Shown in pieces: positions 17,686-25,551 of a DNA stretch of 64,000 bases. Each line of letters opens with the position of its first letter. Positions within the stretch are counted from its first letter, which is position 1. The DNA comes from UBA2421 sp002343075 (GTDB taxonomy: Bacteria; Planctomycetota; Phycisphaerae; Tepidisphaerales; Tepidisphaeraceae): positions 66,552 to 130,551 of the forward strand of contig CALJLN010000045.1 in NCBI GenBank assembly GCA_937982565.1, in the 5' to 3' direction. Both the position numbers and the translations under genes were made by a program. The notes below the pieces were generated by a model that did not search any database, was not told the origin of the DNA, and saw only the letters and a program-made list of their open reading frames with translations.

Positions 17686-18002
17686 TTGTAGTCCTCAAGA
17701 CCGGCGGGAGTTTCGTTGAAATCGTCTGACATGACGATCTCCCCCGCACCGCTGCCGGGTTTGCGGACGAAACCGGGCGGGACGGCGTCGAGAAGATTGA
17801 CATGCGTGATGTCGCGCTCGGTCAACGGGTCGCCGGCTGCTAGATCTGCGGTAGAATCGGGATGCGGCGCGAAGCTCGAACAGGAATCGATCGGCTCGAC
17901 CGTGACGCGGATGCGCTGATTCGGCGCGAGCGCGACCGGTTCATCAGCGATGATTACTTTGCCATCAAAATGAGCATTCAGGACGACCGTCGGCGAGGTC
18001 AT
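17682..18002 (-). CDS. VapB-like antitoxin (AF2212/DUF104-like)
   Basis: A protein of 106 residues. The N-terminus MTSPTVVLNAHFDGKVIIAD followed by EPVALAPNQRIRVTVEPI is the small beta-barrel found in VapB-type antitoxins that accompany PIN toxins. The C-terminal half (residues 40-106) is acidic and probably disordered, the part expected to wrap around a toxin. The following toxin gene is reduced to a fragment, so this is an orphan antitoxin. A start at 18047 would add 15 residues. Confidence 0.65.
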   Translation of the reverse strand: MTSPTVVLNAHFDGKVIIADEPVALAPNQRIRVTVEPIDSCSSFAPHPDSTADLAAGDPLTERDITHVNLLDAVPPGFVRKPGSGAGEIVMSDDFNETPAGLEDYK

Positions 18003-18065
18003 AACACAAAGTGATGAAGTGACGCCGGAGAAATTCGGGGGAGACAACCCGCGCTGGTCGATGGC

Positions 18066-18695
18066 TTACAGGGCTTGGGCGCCTTGATGAAGCTGCATAA
18101 ATCGGATGACGTTCTTGGCGATCATGTCGCACTCAATGTTGAACGCATAGCCGGGCGCGTGGCGGGTGAGGTGGGTGATCTGTCTTGTTGTGGGGATGAG
18201 GGCAACTTCAAAATAGTCGTCGGTGAGCGCGGCGATGGTGAGGCTCACGCCGTCGATGGTGATGGAGCCTTGCGGGGTGAGATACCGGGCAAGCGGCTTC
18301 GGGACGGCGATGCGCAGACGGCAGTCGTCGTGGCTTTCGGTTAGCGCGAGGAGCGTCGCGACGCCGTCGATATGGCCCTGGACGAAGTGGCCGTCGAGCC
18401 GGTCGCCGATGCGCAGGGCGCGCTCGACGTGTACGACATCGCCGGGGACCAGCGCTGCGAGATTGGTGAGGGCGCACGTCTGTGGGACGACATCAAACGA
18501 GACGGATTGGGGCGTAACGGTGACAGCGGTGAGGCACACGCCATTGATGGCGATGGAGTCGCCGGGGCGGATGCCGGGTTGATCACCGGCGGTGGGGTCC
18601 ATGGCGATGGTGATCTTCCGCAGCGTGGAGGAATCGACGACTGCGACGACGGGGGCTGAGGCTTGTACGAGTCCGGTGAACACTTGGTGTATCAT
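18066..18695 (-). CDS. ribE: Riboflavin synthase, alpha subunit type
   Basis: A protein of 209 residues, the usual length. Two lumazine-binding barrels are visible: residues 5-95 (VFTGLVQ, RPGDSIAINGVCLTA) and 100-195 (FVQGHIDGVATL, GSITIDGVSLTIA). It catalyses the dismutation of two 6,7-dimethyl-8-ribityllumazine molecules to riboflavin and a pyrimidine. The start MIHQVFTGLVQ fits the family; a longer frame reaching 18962 is only the antisense of the neighbouring SDR gene. The start codon is 7 bp from the start codon of the divergent SDR gene, so the promoters must overlap coding DNA or one of the starts lies further in. Other rib genes are not nearby. Confidence 0.93.
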   Translation of the reverse strand: MIHQVFTGLVQASAPVVAVVDSSTLRKITIAMDPTAGDQPGIRPGDSIAINGVCLTAVTVTPQSVSFDVVPQTCALTNLAALVPGDVVHVERALRIGDRLDGHFVQGHIDGVATLLALTESHDDCRLRIAVPKPLARYLTPQGSITIDGVSLTIAALTDDYFEVALIPTTRQITHLTRHAPGYAFNIECDMIAKNVIRFMQLHQGAQAL

Positions 18696-18702
18696 AGCAC
18701 GC

Positions 18703-19530
18703 ATGCGGCGAATCGCGGAAATGGTGGTGGTGATCACGGGCGCGTCTGCGGGCATCGGCAGGCAACTGGCGATCGACCTGCACGCGCGCGGAGCGCGGCT
18801 GGCGCTGGCAGCGCGACGCGCACAGAAGCTCGACGCGCTGAACCACGAACTGGGCGGGGGGCATCTGGTGGTGGAGGCCGATGTGTCGCGCCCCGCAGAC
18901 TGCGCGCGACTGATATCGGCAGCGCGCGAGCGGTATGGCAGGATCGATACGCTCATCGCCAATGCCGGTTATGGGTTTCCAGCGACGGTCTGTGAATCCA
19001 CGCCGCAGCAGGTGGAGCAGATTTTCCGCACCAATGTCTTCGGAAGCATCGATTGCGCGCGGGCAGCGGTGGGCGTGATGCGCGGCCAATCCGCGCGCGA
19101 CGGATTGCGCGGGCAGATCATGATGGTCTCCTCCGGCGCGGCCCGGCGGGGGTTGCCGTTTTTCGGCGTGTATTCAGCGACCAAAGCGGCGCAGCTGTCG
19201 TTGACAGAGGCGATGCGCATCGAACTGGAAGGGGAGGCAATCGCGGTGACCAGCGTGCATCCGATCGGCACTGAGACAGACTTTTTCACAGTCGCCGAAG
19301 CGCTGGGTGTGACAAAAATCCAATCAAACATGCGGCGGAGCTGGCGGCAGCCCGTTGGCCGGGTAACACGCGCGATGGTTCGCGCCATTGCCCGCCCGCG
19401 GCGCGAGGTGTGGACGAGCCAGACAACTCGCGTCGGGCTGGCAGTGAATGCACTATTTCCATCGATCGGCGATGCGGTGATGCGGAAACAGAAGCGCGAG
19501 ATTGACGCATTGAACGCGTCGGGCAATTGA
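18703..19530 (+). CDS. Short-chain dehydrogenase/reductase
   Basis: A protein of 275 residues with a classical SDR fold: cofactor motif TGASAGIG (about residues 11-18), NAG in IANAGYGFP, catalytic Ser in MMVSSGAA, and YSATK with the Tyr/Lys pair. After the ATKAAQLSLTEAMRIEL helix the C-terminal part (to IGDAVMRK) is typical for NADP-dependent dehydrogenases acting on lipids or small ketones. The Arg/Lys-rich region following the first glycine motif (ALAARRAQKL) suggests NADP(H). The substrate is unknown. A start at 18721 (MVVVITGASAGIG) would free 25 bp between this gene and divergent ribE and is about equally likely. Confidence 0.88.
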   Translation: MRRIAEMVVVITGASAGIGRQLAIDLHARGARLALAARRAQKLDALNHELGGGHLVVEADVSRPADCARLISAARERYGRIDTLIANAGYGFPATVCESTPQQVEQIFRTNVFGSIDCARAAVGVMRGQSARDGLRGQIMMVSSGAARRGLPFFGVYSATKAAQLSLTEAMRIELEGEAIAVTSVHPIGTETDFFTVAEALGVTKIQSNMRRSWRQPVGRVTRAMVRAIARPRREVWTSQTTRVGLAVNALFPSIGDAVMRKQKREIDALNASGN

Positions 19531-19550
19531 AGCAACCGGCGGGCGCGGCG

Positions 19551-20561
19551 TTATGCCAGCTTGCCGGTTGAGGTGAACCAATCCCATTCTTTCAGAGATA
19601 GCACGCCATCGGTTCCCAGAGAGTATCGTGCGCCGAGTGGGAGTGGCGCGAAATGCGGGCCGTGCCCCACCGGCAGGCCAATAGCGATCGGCAGGTTGCG
19701 CCGAGTGCCGATCGCGGTGAAGACTTCTCGCAGCAGATCATCGAGTGCATAGGTCGGCCGCAGCGGCTGCCGGGGAAAGCTGCCGCTGGCGAGATCATTC
19801 GGGCTTGCGCTCGCGGCGGCACAGGTTTGGGTTTCGTCGGCGCAGTGCGTGAAATCGCCCAGGACGACTGCGGCGCAGGTGTCGAGCAGGCCGGCTTGCT
19901 CGAGGTGGGTCATCATCCGGTCGATGCGATAATACGGTTCGGAAAGGTCTTCAAGAAAGAGGATGTGAGGCTGCCGCAGCGGAGCGAACGCGCTGCCGGC
20001 AAGTGTCTGCCACAGGCTTAGATTTCCGCCGACGAGTGGGGCTTCGACCGCTGCAGACGGCGGCGGCGTGAGCCACCGCAACGGCCGGTTGCCCCAGGGC
20101 CATTTGACGGTGGACGAGCCATTCACTGCGTCAAGTGTAGCGTGCCAATCCTGCTGCGGAAGTGTGGTGAAATTGCCAGCGGCGGGCATCACTGCGTGAA
20201 GTGTGCTCCAGTTCCACCGCTGCCTTACGAATTCGTGGGTGACGGTGACATCGGAATAGCCGACGAGCAGTTTCTTCGATGGCACGCCGCGCTCTGATGT
20301 GAGCCGGTCGAGCAGAGGGAGTGTCTTAGCAGCCCCATATCCGCCTCGGGCGCACCAGATGATGTCGATCGATGGGTCATGGGCATACACCATCATCGCC
20401 TGCGCGCGGGCGGCATCGGTGCCAGCGTGGAGCCAGTGTGTCGAGAGCACATCGGGATGAACCACAACATCAAAGCCTGCAGCGCGCAAAAACGATTCGC
20501 CCGCGGCAAACTCCACGGGAGGCACAACGCTCGATAACGCGACGATTCCGACCTTGGGCAT
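19551..20561 (-). CDS. LD-carboxypeptidase (peptidase S66, LdcA/MccF-like)
   Basis: A protein of 336 residues. The S66 pattern is complete: RGGYGAAKTLPLLD, the nucleophile Ser in VGYSDVT, the Glu in LFLEDLSEPYYRIDRM and the His in GLPVGHGPHFAPLPLG. S66 enzymes remove the terminal D-Ala from tetrapeptides of recycled peptidoglycan (LdcA) or cleave microcin C-type conjugates (MccF). It is cytoplasmic; no signal is present. It lies 32 bp downstream of spmB on the same strand, so it is probably the last gene of an spmA-spmB-ldcA operon, which suggests a wall-related job. Confidence 0.9.
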   Translation of the reverse strand: MPKVGIVALSSVVPPVEFAAGESFLRAAGFDVVVHPDVLSTHWLHAGTDAARAQAMMVYAHDPSIDIIWCARGGYGAAKTLPLLDRLTSERGVPSKKLLVGYSDVTVTHEFVRQRWNWSTLHAVMPAAGNFTTLPQQDWHATLDAVNGSSTVKWPWGNRPLRWLTPPPSAAVEAPLVGGNLSLWQTLAGSAFAPLRQPHILFLEDLSEPYYRIDRMMTHLEQAGLLDTCAAVVLGDFTHCADETQTCAAASASPNDLASGSFPRQPLRPTYALDDLLREVFTAIGTRRNLPIAIGLPVGHGPHFAPLPLGARYSLGTDGVLSLKEWDWFTSTGKLA

Positions 20562-20593
20562 CCACTCTCCTTACGCGGTTCCGGGGGGATGGG

Positions 20594-21136
20594 TCAACCC
20601 AGCATCCACTGCACAACATAGACCGCGAGAACGATCGCCACGATATCCGCAGTGAGTCCCGCGGCGACCGCGTGGCGCGTCTTGCGCACGCCCACCGCGC
20701 CGAAGTATACGGCGATGACATAAAAGGTGGTTTCCGTGCTACCGAAAATAGTTGCGGCAATTTGCGTGATGACAGAGTTCGTGCCGTGTTGCGCCTGAAT
20801 GTCCACGAGCACCGCTGCCGACCCGCTGCCACTGAGTGGACGGACGATTGCCATCGGCAACACTTCAGGCGGAAATCCGATCGCGCTCAGCGGCGCTCTG
20901 AGAGTCTCAACCAACATCTCCATCGCGCCACTGGCGCGAAACATCGCGATCGCAAACAGGATTGCCACGAGATAAGGGATGATGCGAATGGAAACGTCAA
21001 AGCCCTCTCGGGCCCCTTCAATAAAAGTCTCGTATACCGGCACGCGACGAAGCAAGCCATAGAGCGGCAGGCCAACGAGCAACAGCACCAGGATCCACAA
21101 GCCCGAGAGCTCAACGATGTCCTTGTAGGCGCTCAT
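20594..21136 (-). CDS. spmB: Spore maturation protein B-like membrane protein (nucleoside-recognition family)
   Basis: A protein of 180 residues with about five membrane segments. The family signatures are IIPYLVAILFAIAMFRASGA, PMAIVRPLSGSGSAAVLVD and IFGSTETTFYVIAVYFG. In sporulating firmicutes SpmA and SpmB are needed for spore core dehydration; in non-sporulating bacteria the function is unknown but transport is suspected. It overlaps spmA by 4 bp (21133-21136), so the two are translationally coupled. Planctomycetes do not form endospores, so the name describes the family only. Confidence 0.9.
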   Translation of the reverse strand: MSAYKDIVELSGLWILVLLLVGLPLYGLLRRVPVYETFIEGAREGFDVSIRIIPYLVAILFAIAMFRASGAMEMLVETLRAPLSAIGFPPEVLPMAIVRPLSGSGSAAVLVDIQAQHGTNSVITQIAATIFGSTETTFYVIAVYFGAVGVRKTRHAVAAGLTADIVAIVLAVYVVQWMLG

Positions 21137-22146
21137 TTTACCACCTCCGTAGCTTCCTGAATGGATGACGCCTGCCGGAAGCCGGGCAGCCTGGAAAGCA
21201 ATTTAGTCACAACGATCGCGACGATCAGCGATATGCCCGTCACAATCATGATCGGGATAAAGACCCGCATGGACGACATGCCCATCACGGCCACCAGCGT
21301 CGCCGACGGCAGCAGTTGCACGCCGGCAGTATTCATCGCCAGGAGCATGACCATGGGATTGCTCGCCGTGTCTTTCTTCGGGTTTATGGTCTGCAGTTGT
21401 TCCATCGCCTTGATGCCCATCGGCGTGGCGGCGTTGCCCAAGCCGAGCATGTTGGCTGCCAGATTCATTGCAATCATCCCCAGCGCCGGATGTCCCTTGG
21501 GGACTTCGGGAAACAAGAGCCGCAAGAAAGGTTGTACGAGCATCACGAAGATGCTGATCAGGCCCGATGCTTCGGCAATTTTCATCAGCCCCATCCACAG
21601 CGCAAAGATTCCGATGAAACCCAACGCAAGCGTGGCGGCCGTCTTTGCAAAGTCGAAGGCGGCAGTGGTAATCGCGCGTAACTTGACGAAGCGGACCGCA
21701 GGGAGTTCCAGCCGCACATTGACGCGCTGCGCCATGGCCTGAGTTGATATGCCGGGTTCAAGATCGAGCACGCGCGCCCGCAAGATCTTGTTGGATTCAT
21801 CACTGAAAGCGCGGATTGCCGCCAGTGGTGCAGGCAACGACGTCTCGGTGATTCGCAGTTCGTAGCCGTCGGGCAACCTGACCAACTCTGCGGCCGCGGA
21901 GAGGTCGGTTGCACCTGCCGTGTCGTTTCCGGCGAAATGGGCTGCGAGGTCGCCCGCGGGAAGGTGAACGCTGACCCTGACCGGTTTGTCTCCGACGCCC
22001 CTGTCATCCAACGTGTTGGGCAGTTCGAGGGCGACCGGCAACGGACGGCCGTTTGCATAGCGGTCCTCGGAGAGGTCGGTAAAGTCAAACCAGAGCGCGA
22101 ATCCCAGCGCCGCAAGCAGCAGTGCTGACCAGACGTAATTCATCAT
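21133..22146 (-). CDS. spmA: Spore maturation protein A-like membrane protein with inserted exported domain
   Basis: A protein of 337 residues. The first TM (YVWSALLLAALGFALWFDF) is followed by an extra soluble stretch (about 25-165) rich in strands, then by the conserved SpmA core with its nucleoside-recognition (Gate) domain: ATLALGFIGIFALWMGLMKI, NLAANMLGLGNAATPMGIKA, MNTAGVQLLP. The Bacillus SpmA is roughly 195 residues, so the extra N-terminal domain is notable. It is the first gene of the spmA-spmB-ldcA cluster and diverges from the sigma-54 activator with a 108-bp gap. Confidence 0.88.
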   Translation of the reverse strand: MMNYVWSALLLAALGFALWFDFTDLSEDRYANGRPLPVALELPNTLDDRGVGDKPVRVSVHLPAGDLAAHFAGNDTAGATDLSAAAELVRLPDGYELRITETSLPAPLAAIRAFSDESNKILRARVLDLEPGISTQAMAQRVNVRLELPAVRFVKLRAITTAAFDFAKTAATLALGFIGIFALWMGLMKIAEASGLISIFVMLVQPFLRLLFPEVPKGHPALGMIAMNLAANMLGLGNAATPMGIKAMEQLQTINPKKDTASNPMVMLLAMNTAGVQLLPSATLVAVMGMSSMRVFIPIMIVTGISLIVAIVVTKLLSRLPGFRQASSIQEATEVVK

Positions 22147-22254
22147 CGTGCGGCCAAGCTACCATCGCCGGTCGATCAGCGAGCATTGTATCGCGGTTCT
22201 CGCCATCAGAAAATTTGATTGCACACAGGGCGGGCACGAGCGTATTATCTAGGC

Positions 22255-23880
22255 ATGGAAGCACCACACCTGCGCAAGCCTGCAGCGGCGGGGGGCACCG
22301 ATCTGACTACTTTGATGGCAATTGGGGAGATCTTGTCCGAATCGCTTGAACTGCGGCAGGCATTTCCAAAAGTGATGCAAGTCATTTCAGATCAGAGAGT
22401 TATGCGTCGTGGAACTCTCATATTGCTGGACGAATCGACCGGTCGATTGCGCACGGAGGCAGCAATCGGGTTAACACCCGAGGATATTCAAAAGAACCGA
22501 TTTATGGTCGGTGAAGGGGTTACCGGCAGCGTTGTGGCGACGGGTCGGTCGCGCGTGGTGGCCGACGTTCGCAAAGAACCGGACTTTCTGAACCGGACAG
22601 GTCGGCTGGCCAACGAACCCGCCGGAACCGCCATCAGCTTTTTCTGTGTACCGATTCGCATTGAGAACCGCGTCGCCGGGGCGTTGGCGATCGATAAGCC
22701 CTTTCAGTCTGACGAGCAACTGCAGTCAGACCTTGTTTTCCTCGAGATTGTGGCGGCACTGCTAGCCCAGGCGATCCAGATCAACCGGATGGTGATGCGC
22801 GAAAAGACCGAACTTCTGGAAGAGAACGCCCAGTTACGGTCGCAGATTCGCGACCGCTTTAAGTTTGAAAACATCATCGGTGACGCGCCCGCGATGCAGG
22901 AGGTTTTTGCAACGGTTGGCCAGATCGCCAACAGCCGGGCGACCGTGTTGCTGCTGGGCGAAACCGGCACCGGGAAGGAAGTGATCGCCAAGGCGATTCA
23001 CTACAACTCCCCGCGACGAGATAAGCCATTCATCCGTGTGAACTGCGGCGCGCTCACGGGCACGCTTCTGGAGAGCGAGCTGTTTGGCCATGTGAAGGGG
23101 AGCTTTACCGGGGCGATTCGCGACAAGATTGGCCGATTTGAAGCCGCCGACGCGGGTTCGATCTTCCTGGACGAGATAGGCACGATGGAACCTCAGTTGC
23201 AGGTGAAGTTGTTGCGCGTCCTGCAGGAGCGCGAGTTTGAGCGTGTGGGCGATACCGCCGTGGTGAAGGTCGATGTACGCGTGATCGCCGCAACGAATGT
23301 TGATTTGCAGGAGGAAGTGGCCAAGGGCACATTTCGCGAAGACTTGTTTTACCGCCTGAATGTCGTACCGATCTATCTGCCGCCGCTGCGCAATCGGCGA
23401 GAAGATGTGCCACGGCTGATCGACCATTTCCTGGACAAGTTCAACGGCGTGAATGGTCGGAACCTGAAGAAGATCAGCAGGGAAATGCTGAGTATTCTCA
23501 TGCGTTATCCGTGGCCGGGCAACGTCCGCGAGCTGGAAAATGCGATTGAGAGGGCAGTCGTTCTGAGCAACGGCGACGAGTTTGGCGAGGAACTCTTGCC
23601 GCTAAACATCCGCATGTTCGCCCAGCAGCGCCGCCAGAGCCAGTCAACCGAGTCGCTAGAAAGTCTGATCAAGCGGCTGGCCGATCAGGCGATTGTGGAC
23701 TACGAAATGCGCGAGGGGCATATCTATCAACTGGTAATTGATCAGATCGAAGCCGCACTGATTGAGCGAGCGTTAGCCCGCTGCAACAACGTCAAAACCA
23801 AAGCAGCAGATTTTCTGGGAATCAACCGCAATACGTTGAACAAGAAGGTGAAGGAGCTGGGGATTGATACGGAGGAGTGA
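22255..23880 (+). CDS. GAF-domain sigma-54-dependent transcriptional activator (NifA type)
   Basis: A protein of 541 residues. A GAF sensor domain (about 18-175), AAA+ central domain (about 200-440) with Walker A GETGTGKE, sigma-54 contact loop GSFTGA (consensus GAFTGA), Walker B SIFLDEIG and the arginine finger region FREDLFYRLNVVPI, then a Fis-type helix-turn-helix at the end (ARCNNVKTKAADFLGINRNT). It should open sigma-54 promoters when its GAF domain binds a small molecule, or when a partner releases it. The order GAF-AAA-Fis is that of NifA/VnfA. No target operon is obvious; a GG-N10-GC element lies just downstream at 23923-23937. A TTG start at 22219 is possible but less likely. Confidence 0.92.
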   Translation: MEAPHLRKPAAAGGTDLTTLMAIGEILSESLELRQAFPKVMQVISDQRVMRRGTLILLDESTGRLRTEAAIGLTPEDIQKNRFMVGEGVTGSVVATGRSRVVADVRKEPDFLNRTGRLANEPAGTAISFFCVPIRIENRVAGALAIDKPFQSDEQLQSDLVFLEIVAALLAQAIQINRMVMREKTELLEENAQLRSQIRDRFKFENIIGDAPAMQEVFATVGQIANSRATVLLLGETGTGKEVIAKAIHYNSPRRDKPFIRVNCGALTGTLLESELFGHVKGSFTGAIRDKIGRFEAADAGSIFLDEIGTMEPQLQVKLLRVLQEREFERVGDTAVVKVDVRVIAATNVDLQEEVAKGTFREDLFYRLNVVPIYLPPLRNRREDVPRLIDHFLDKFNGVNGRNLKKISREMLSILMRYPWPGNVRELENAIERAVVLSNGDEFGEELLPLNIRMFAQQRRQSQSTESLESLIKRLADQAIVDYEMREGHIYQLVIDQIEAALIERALARCNNVKTKAADFLGINRNTLNKKVKELGIDTEE

Positions 23881-24377
23881 GGCTGCGGGGGTGGCACGCC
23901 GGTGGGCGTGAGAGGCACGCCGTGGCACCCCTTTCGCGATTTTGCCGCGAAATCCTCTCAGAAACATATTGACACGGCGGGGCAGTCTTGTCACAATTTC
24001 CGGATCGGATCACTCTGCACACGGGAAGTGTTGCATTTCGATGAACTGGACCAAGCTCCCCCGGAATCACCCGGGGCTTGGATGCTCCAGCCCGCAAGTG
24101 ACAGAGTGTCGTGTCCGGAAGTTTTAAGTCCATTTCTGTGCAGGAGTTAGCTCGGCATTGATCCGGGCAAAACCTGAGATTGACGTAGCTTGTTTATCGG
24201 TCTGTGCGTCGTTGTGTTCTTCTGGCGCGTTGTTTTGGGTGCCATGGGCTTTGTTTCATGCACTAAACGCACGCCGACTGAGCGGGTGGGGCGTGGCCGG
24301 TAAGTGAGTCAAGTCAGGCGACTGAGGTCAGAAAAATCGAATATGCGTCGGTTTAGGCCGACAGACACCAGCCTCGA
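23881..24377. other. Intergenic region after the sigma-54 activator
   Basis: No gene is supported. It contains a GG-N10-GC element resembling a sigma-54 promoter (23923-23937: TGGCAC, five bases, TCGC), a TTGACA (23969-23974) followed after 17 bp by CACAAT (23992-23997), and an imperfect GC-rich hairpin around 24051-24078 (AAGCTCCCCCGG...CCCGGGGCTT). A short untranslated RNA is possible. Confidence 0.4.
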
Positions 24378-24399
24378 AAGATTTTCGGTGGAAAATCTT
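24378..24399. promoter_or_regulatory. Perfect 9-bp inverted repeat upstream of the PEP-CTERM promoter
   Basis: AAGATTTTC (24378-24386) and GAAAATCTT (24391-24399) are separated by GGTG. The site ends 20 bp before the -35 hexamer at 24420, the usual place for an activator operator; it is AT-rich in an otherwise GC-rich region. Confidence 0.55.
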
Positions 24400-24419
24400 C
24401 GTTCGGGCACTTTTTTGCG

Positions 24420-24448
24420 TTTACATGGCGCGGGGCTTGGTGTATATT
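24420..24448 (+). promoter_or_regulatory. Sigma-70 promoter of the PEP-CTERM gene
   Basis: TTTACA (24420-24425) and TATATT (24443-24448) lie 17 bp apart, the ideal spacing. Transcription would begin near 24455, giving a leader of about 70 nt that carries the hairpin at 24465-24494. Confidence 0.7.
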
Positions 24449-24464
24449 TTCTCTTGCTCTGGGA

Positions 24465-24494
24465 CCACGGCGGCGTTTGCTCACGCCGCCGTGG
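24465..24494 (+). promoter_or_regulatory. Leader hairpin directly upstream of the ribosome binding site
   Basis: CCACGGCGGCG (24465-24475) and CGCCGCCGTGG (24484-24494) form a perfect 11-bp stem with an 8-nt loop. It begins about 10 nt from the expected transcript start and ends 12 nt before the GGAG of the ribosome site, so it could protect the mRNA 5' end or tune translation. Confidence 0.65.
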
Positions 24495-24525
24495 AGAGGT
24501 TTTCTCGGAGGTGGGAGAAAAAGAA

Positions 24526-25347
24526 ATGCTGCGCAAAACTCTCGGTGCCATCGCGGCTGCTGCTGCCATGGCTGTGGCTTCTACTTCGTTCGCTGCCGTC
24601 GTCACTGACGTCACCTTCCAGGAAGGTGCGCACGGCGAGGTCATCACAACGAAATTCCTGGCTCAATACGGCTTCACCGTCACGGCTAACAACCTTACCC
24701 CCGGTCGCCCGGATAAGGCGATCATCTTCAACACCCGCGAGCGGAATACTGCCGATCCTGACCTTGAAGGCTGGAACAGTTTCCTCGCAGCCAACGCCGC
24801 CAACAAGCAGTGGACGCGCGGAAACCTCAAAGGGAAGAACGATCTCGGCAAGATCCTGATCATTGCTGAAAACGATACTGATGCCGACAACAACGGCCTG
24901 GTCGATCGCCCGAATGATGAAGGCAATCGCCCGGCAGGCTCGATCACGTTCAACTTCCGCACGCCCATCACCGAGATTGCGTTCAATCTCGTTGATGTGG
25001 AGGGTCCTTCTGAGTTCTCCGGAAACTCGGGTTTTGTGGCCACTTTCCATGGCGTGAATTCCGCCCGCACACCCGTTACTACTCAAGTTGGCTTTGGCCA
25101 GTTTGTCACTCCCGGCAATCAGTTTCATGATTCAACCGTGGTTTTTGGCGACAACAGCGCCAACGCCATCAAGCCCATTCTTGCGTCGCAGGTTGGGCTG
25201 ATGGAGTTCTCGACCGTCGTGTTTGACCTCGGCGGGTCGGGTGGCATTGATCGCCTGCGGTACCGCTTCACCGATATTCCTGAGCCGATGACTTTAGGAA
25301 TGCTCTCTGCATTCGCTCCGGTCGCGCTCCGCCGTCGCCGGGCCTGA
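24526..25347 (+). CDS. PEP-CTERM sorting-domain protein
   Basis: A protein of 273 residues. The start at 24526 follows a strong GGAGGTGGGAG ribosome site; a signal peptide (MLRKTLGAIAAAAAMAVAST, cleavage near SFAA) is followed by a beta-rich domain (about 25-240) and the tail IPEPMTLGMLSAFAPVALRR with terminal Arg residues, the PEP-CTERM signal recognised by exosortase. The protein is expected to be processed after crossing the inner membrane and delivered to the outer surface or exopolysaccharide. The domain (TEIAFNLVDVEGPSEF, VVFDLGGSGGIDRLRY) resembles the generic structural modules of PEP-CTERM families; no enzyme motif. A complete promoter, leader hairpin and terminator are visible, so it is a single-gene unit. 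Confidence 0.88.
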   Translation: MLRKTLGAIAAAAAMAVASTSFAAVVTDVTFQEGAHGEVITTKFLAQYGFTVTANNLTPGRPDKAIIFNTRERNTADPDLEGWNSFLAANAANKQWTRGNLKGKNDLGKILIIAENDTDADNNGLVDRPNDEGNRPAGSITFNFRTPITEIAFNLVDVEGPSEFSGNSGFVATFHGVNSARTPVTTQVGFGQFVTPGNQFHDSTVVFGDNSANAIKPILASQVGLMEFSTVVFDLGGSGGIDRLRYRFTDIPEPMTLGMLSAFAPVALRRRRA

Positions 25348-25428
25348 ATGGCGGGTCTGATTGACCCGTGAGGCCGGATGACGCTTTACAATTAGGTGAG
25401 AGATGTATGTCTCTCGCTGTGAACCGGG

Positions 25429-25465
25429 TGGGACGTTGTGCAGCCGTCCCATCCGTTCTTTTTTT
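25429..25465 (+). terminator. Rho-independent terminator of the PEP-CTERM gene
   Basis: TGGGACG (25429-25435) pairs with CGTCCCA (25445-25451) over a 9-nt loop; three further pairs, one of them G-U, extend the stem. It is followed by TCCGTTC and then a run of T at 25459-25465. It lies 80 bp after the stop codon. Confidence 0.8.
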
Positions 25466-25471
25466 ATACGC

Positions 25472-25500
25472 AAAACGCCGCAGTCGGTTGACTGCGGCGT
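25472..25500 (-). terminator. Rho-independent terminator of the convergent peptidase gene
   Basis: ACGCCGCAGTC (25475-25485) and GACTGCGGCGT (25490-25500) form a perfect 11-bp stem with a GGTT loop. Read on the minus strand it is followed by TTTTGCG, and it sits 52 bp past the stop codon of the oligopeptidase gene at 25552. Confidence 0.7.
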
Positions 25501-25551
25501 CTTCGTAGGTCAAGTCTGGCTGTTATATGTCCTTGCGAGTTTTTGTTCAGT

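Noticed and set aside
18696..18962. N-terminal extension of riboflavin synthase to 298 residues
   Set aside because: The extra 89 residues are antisense to the SDR cofactor-binding region and are not found in the family; MIHQVFTGLVQ is the expected start.
24304..24525. Upstream extension of the PEP-CTERM gene frame
   Set aside because: It would include the promoter, operator and leader hairpin and place 74 residues before a well-formed signal peptide; a strong ribosome site supports 24526.
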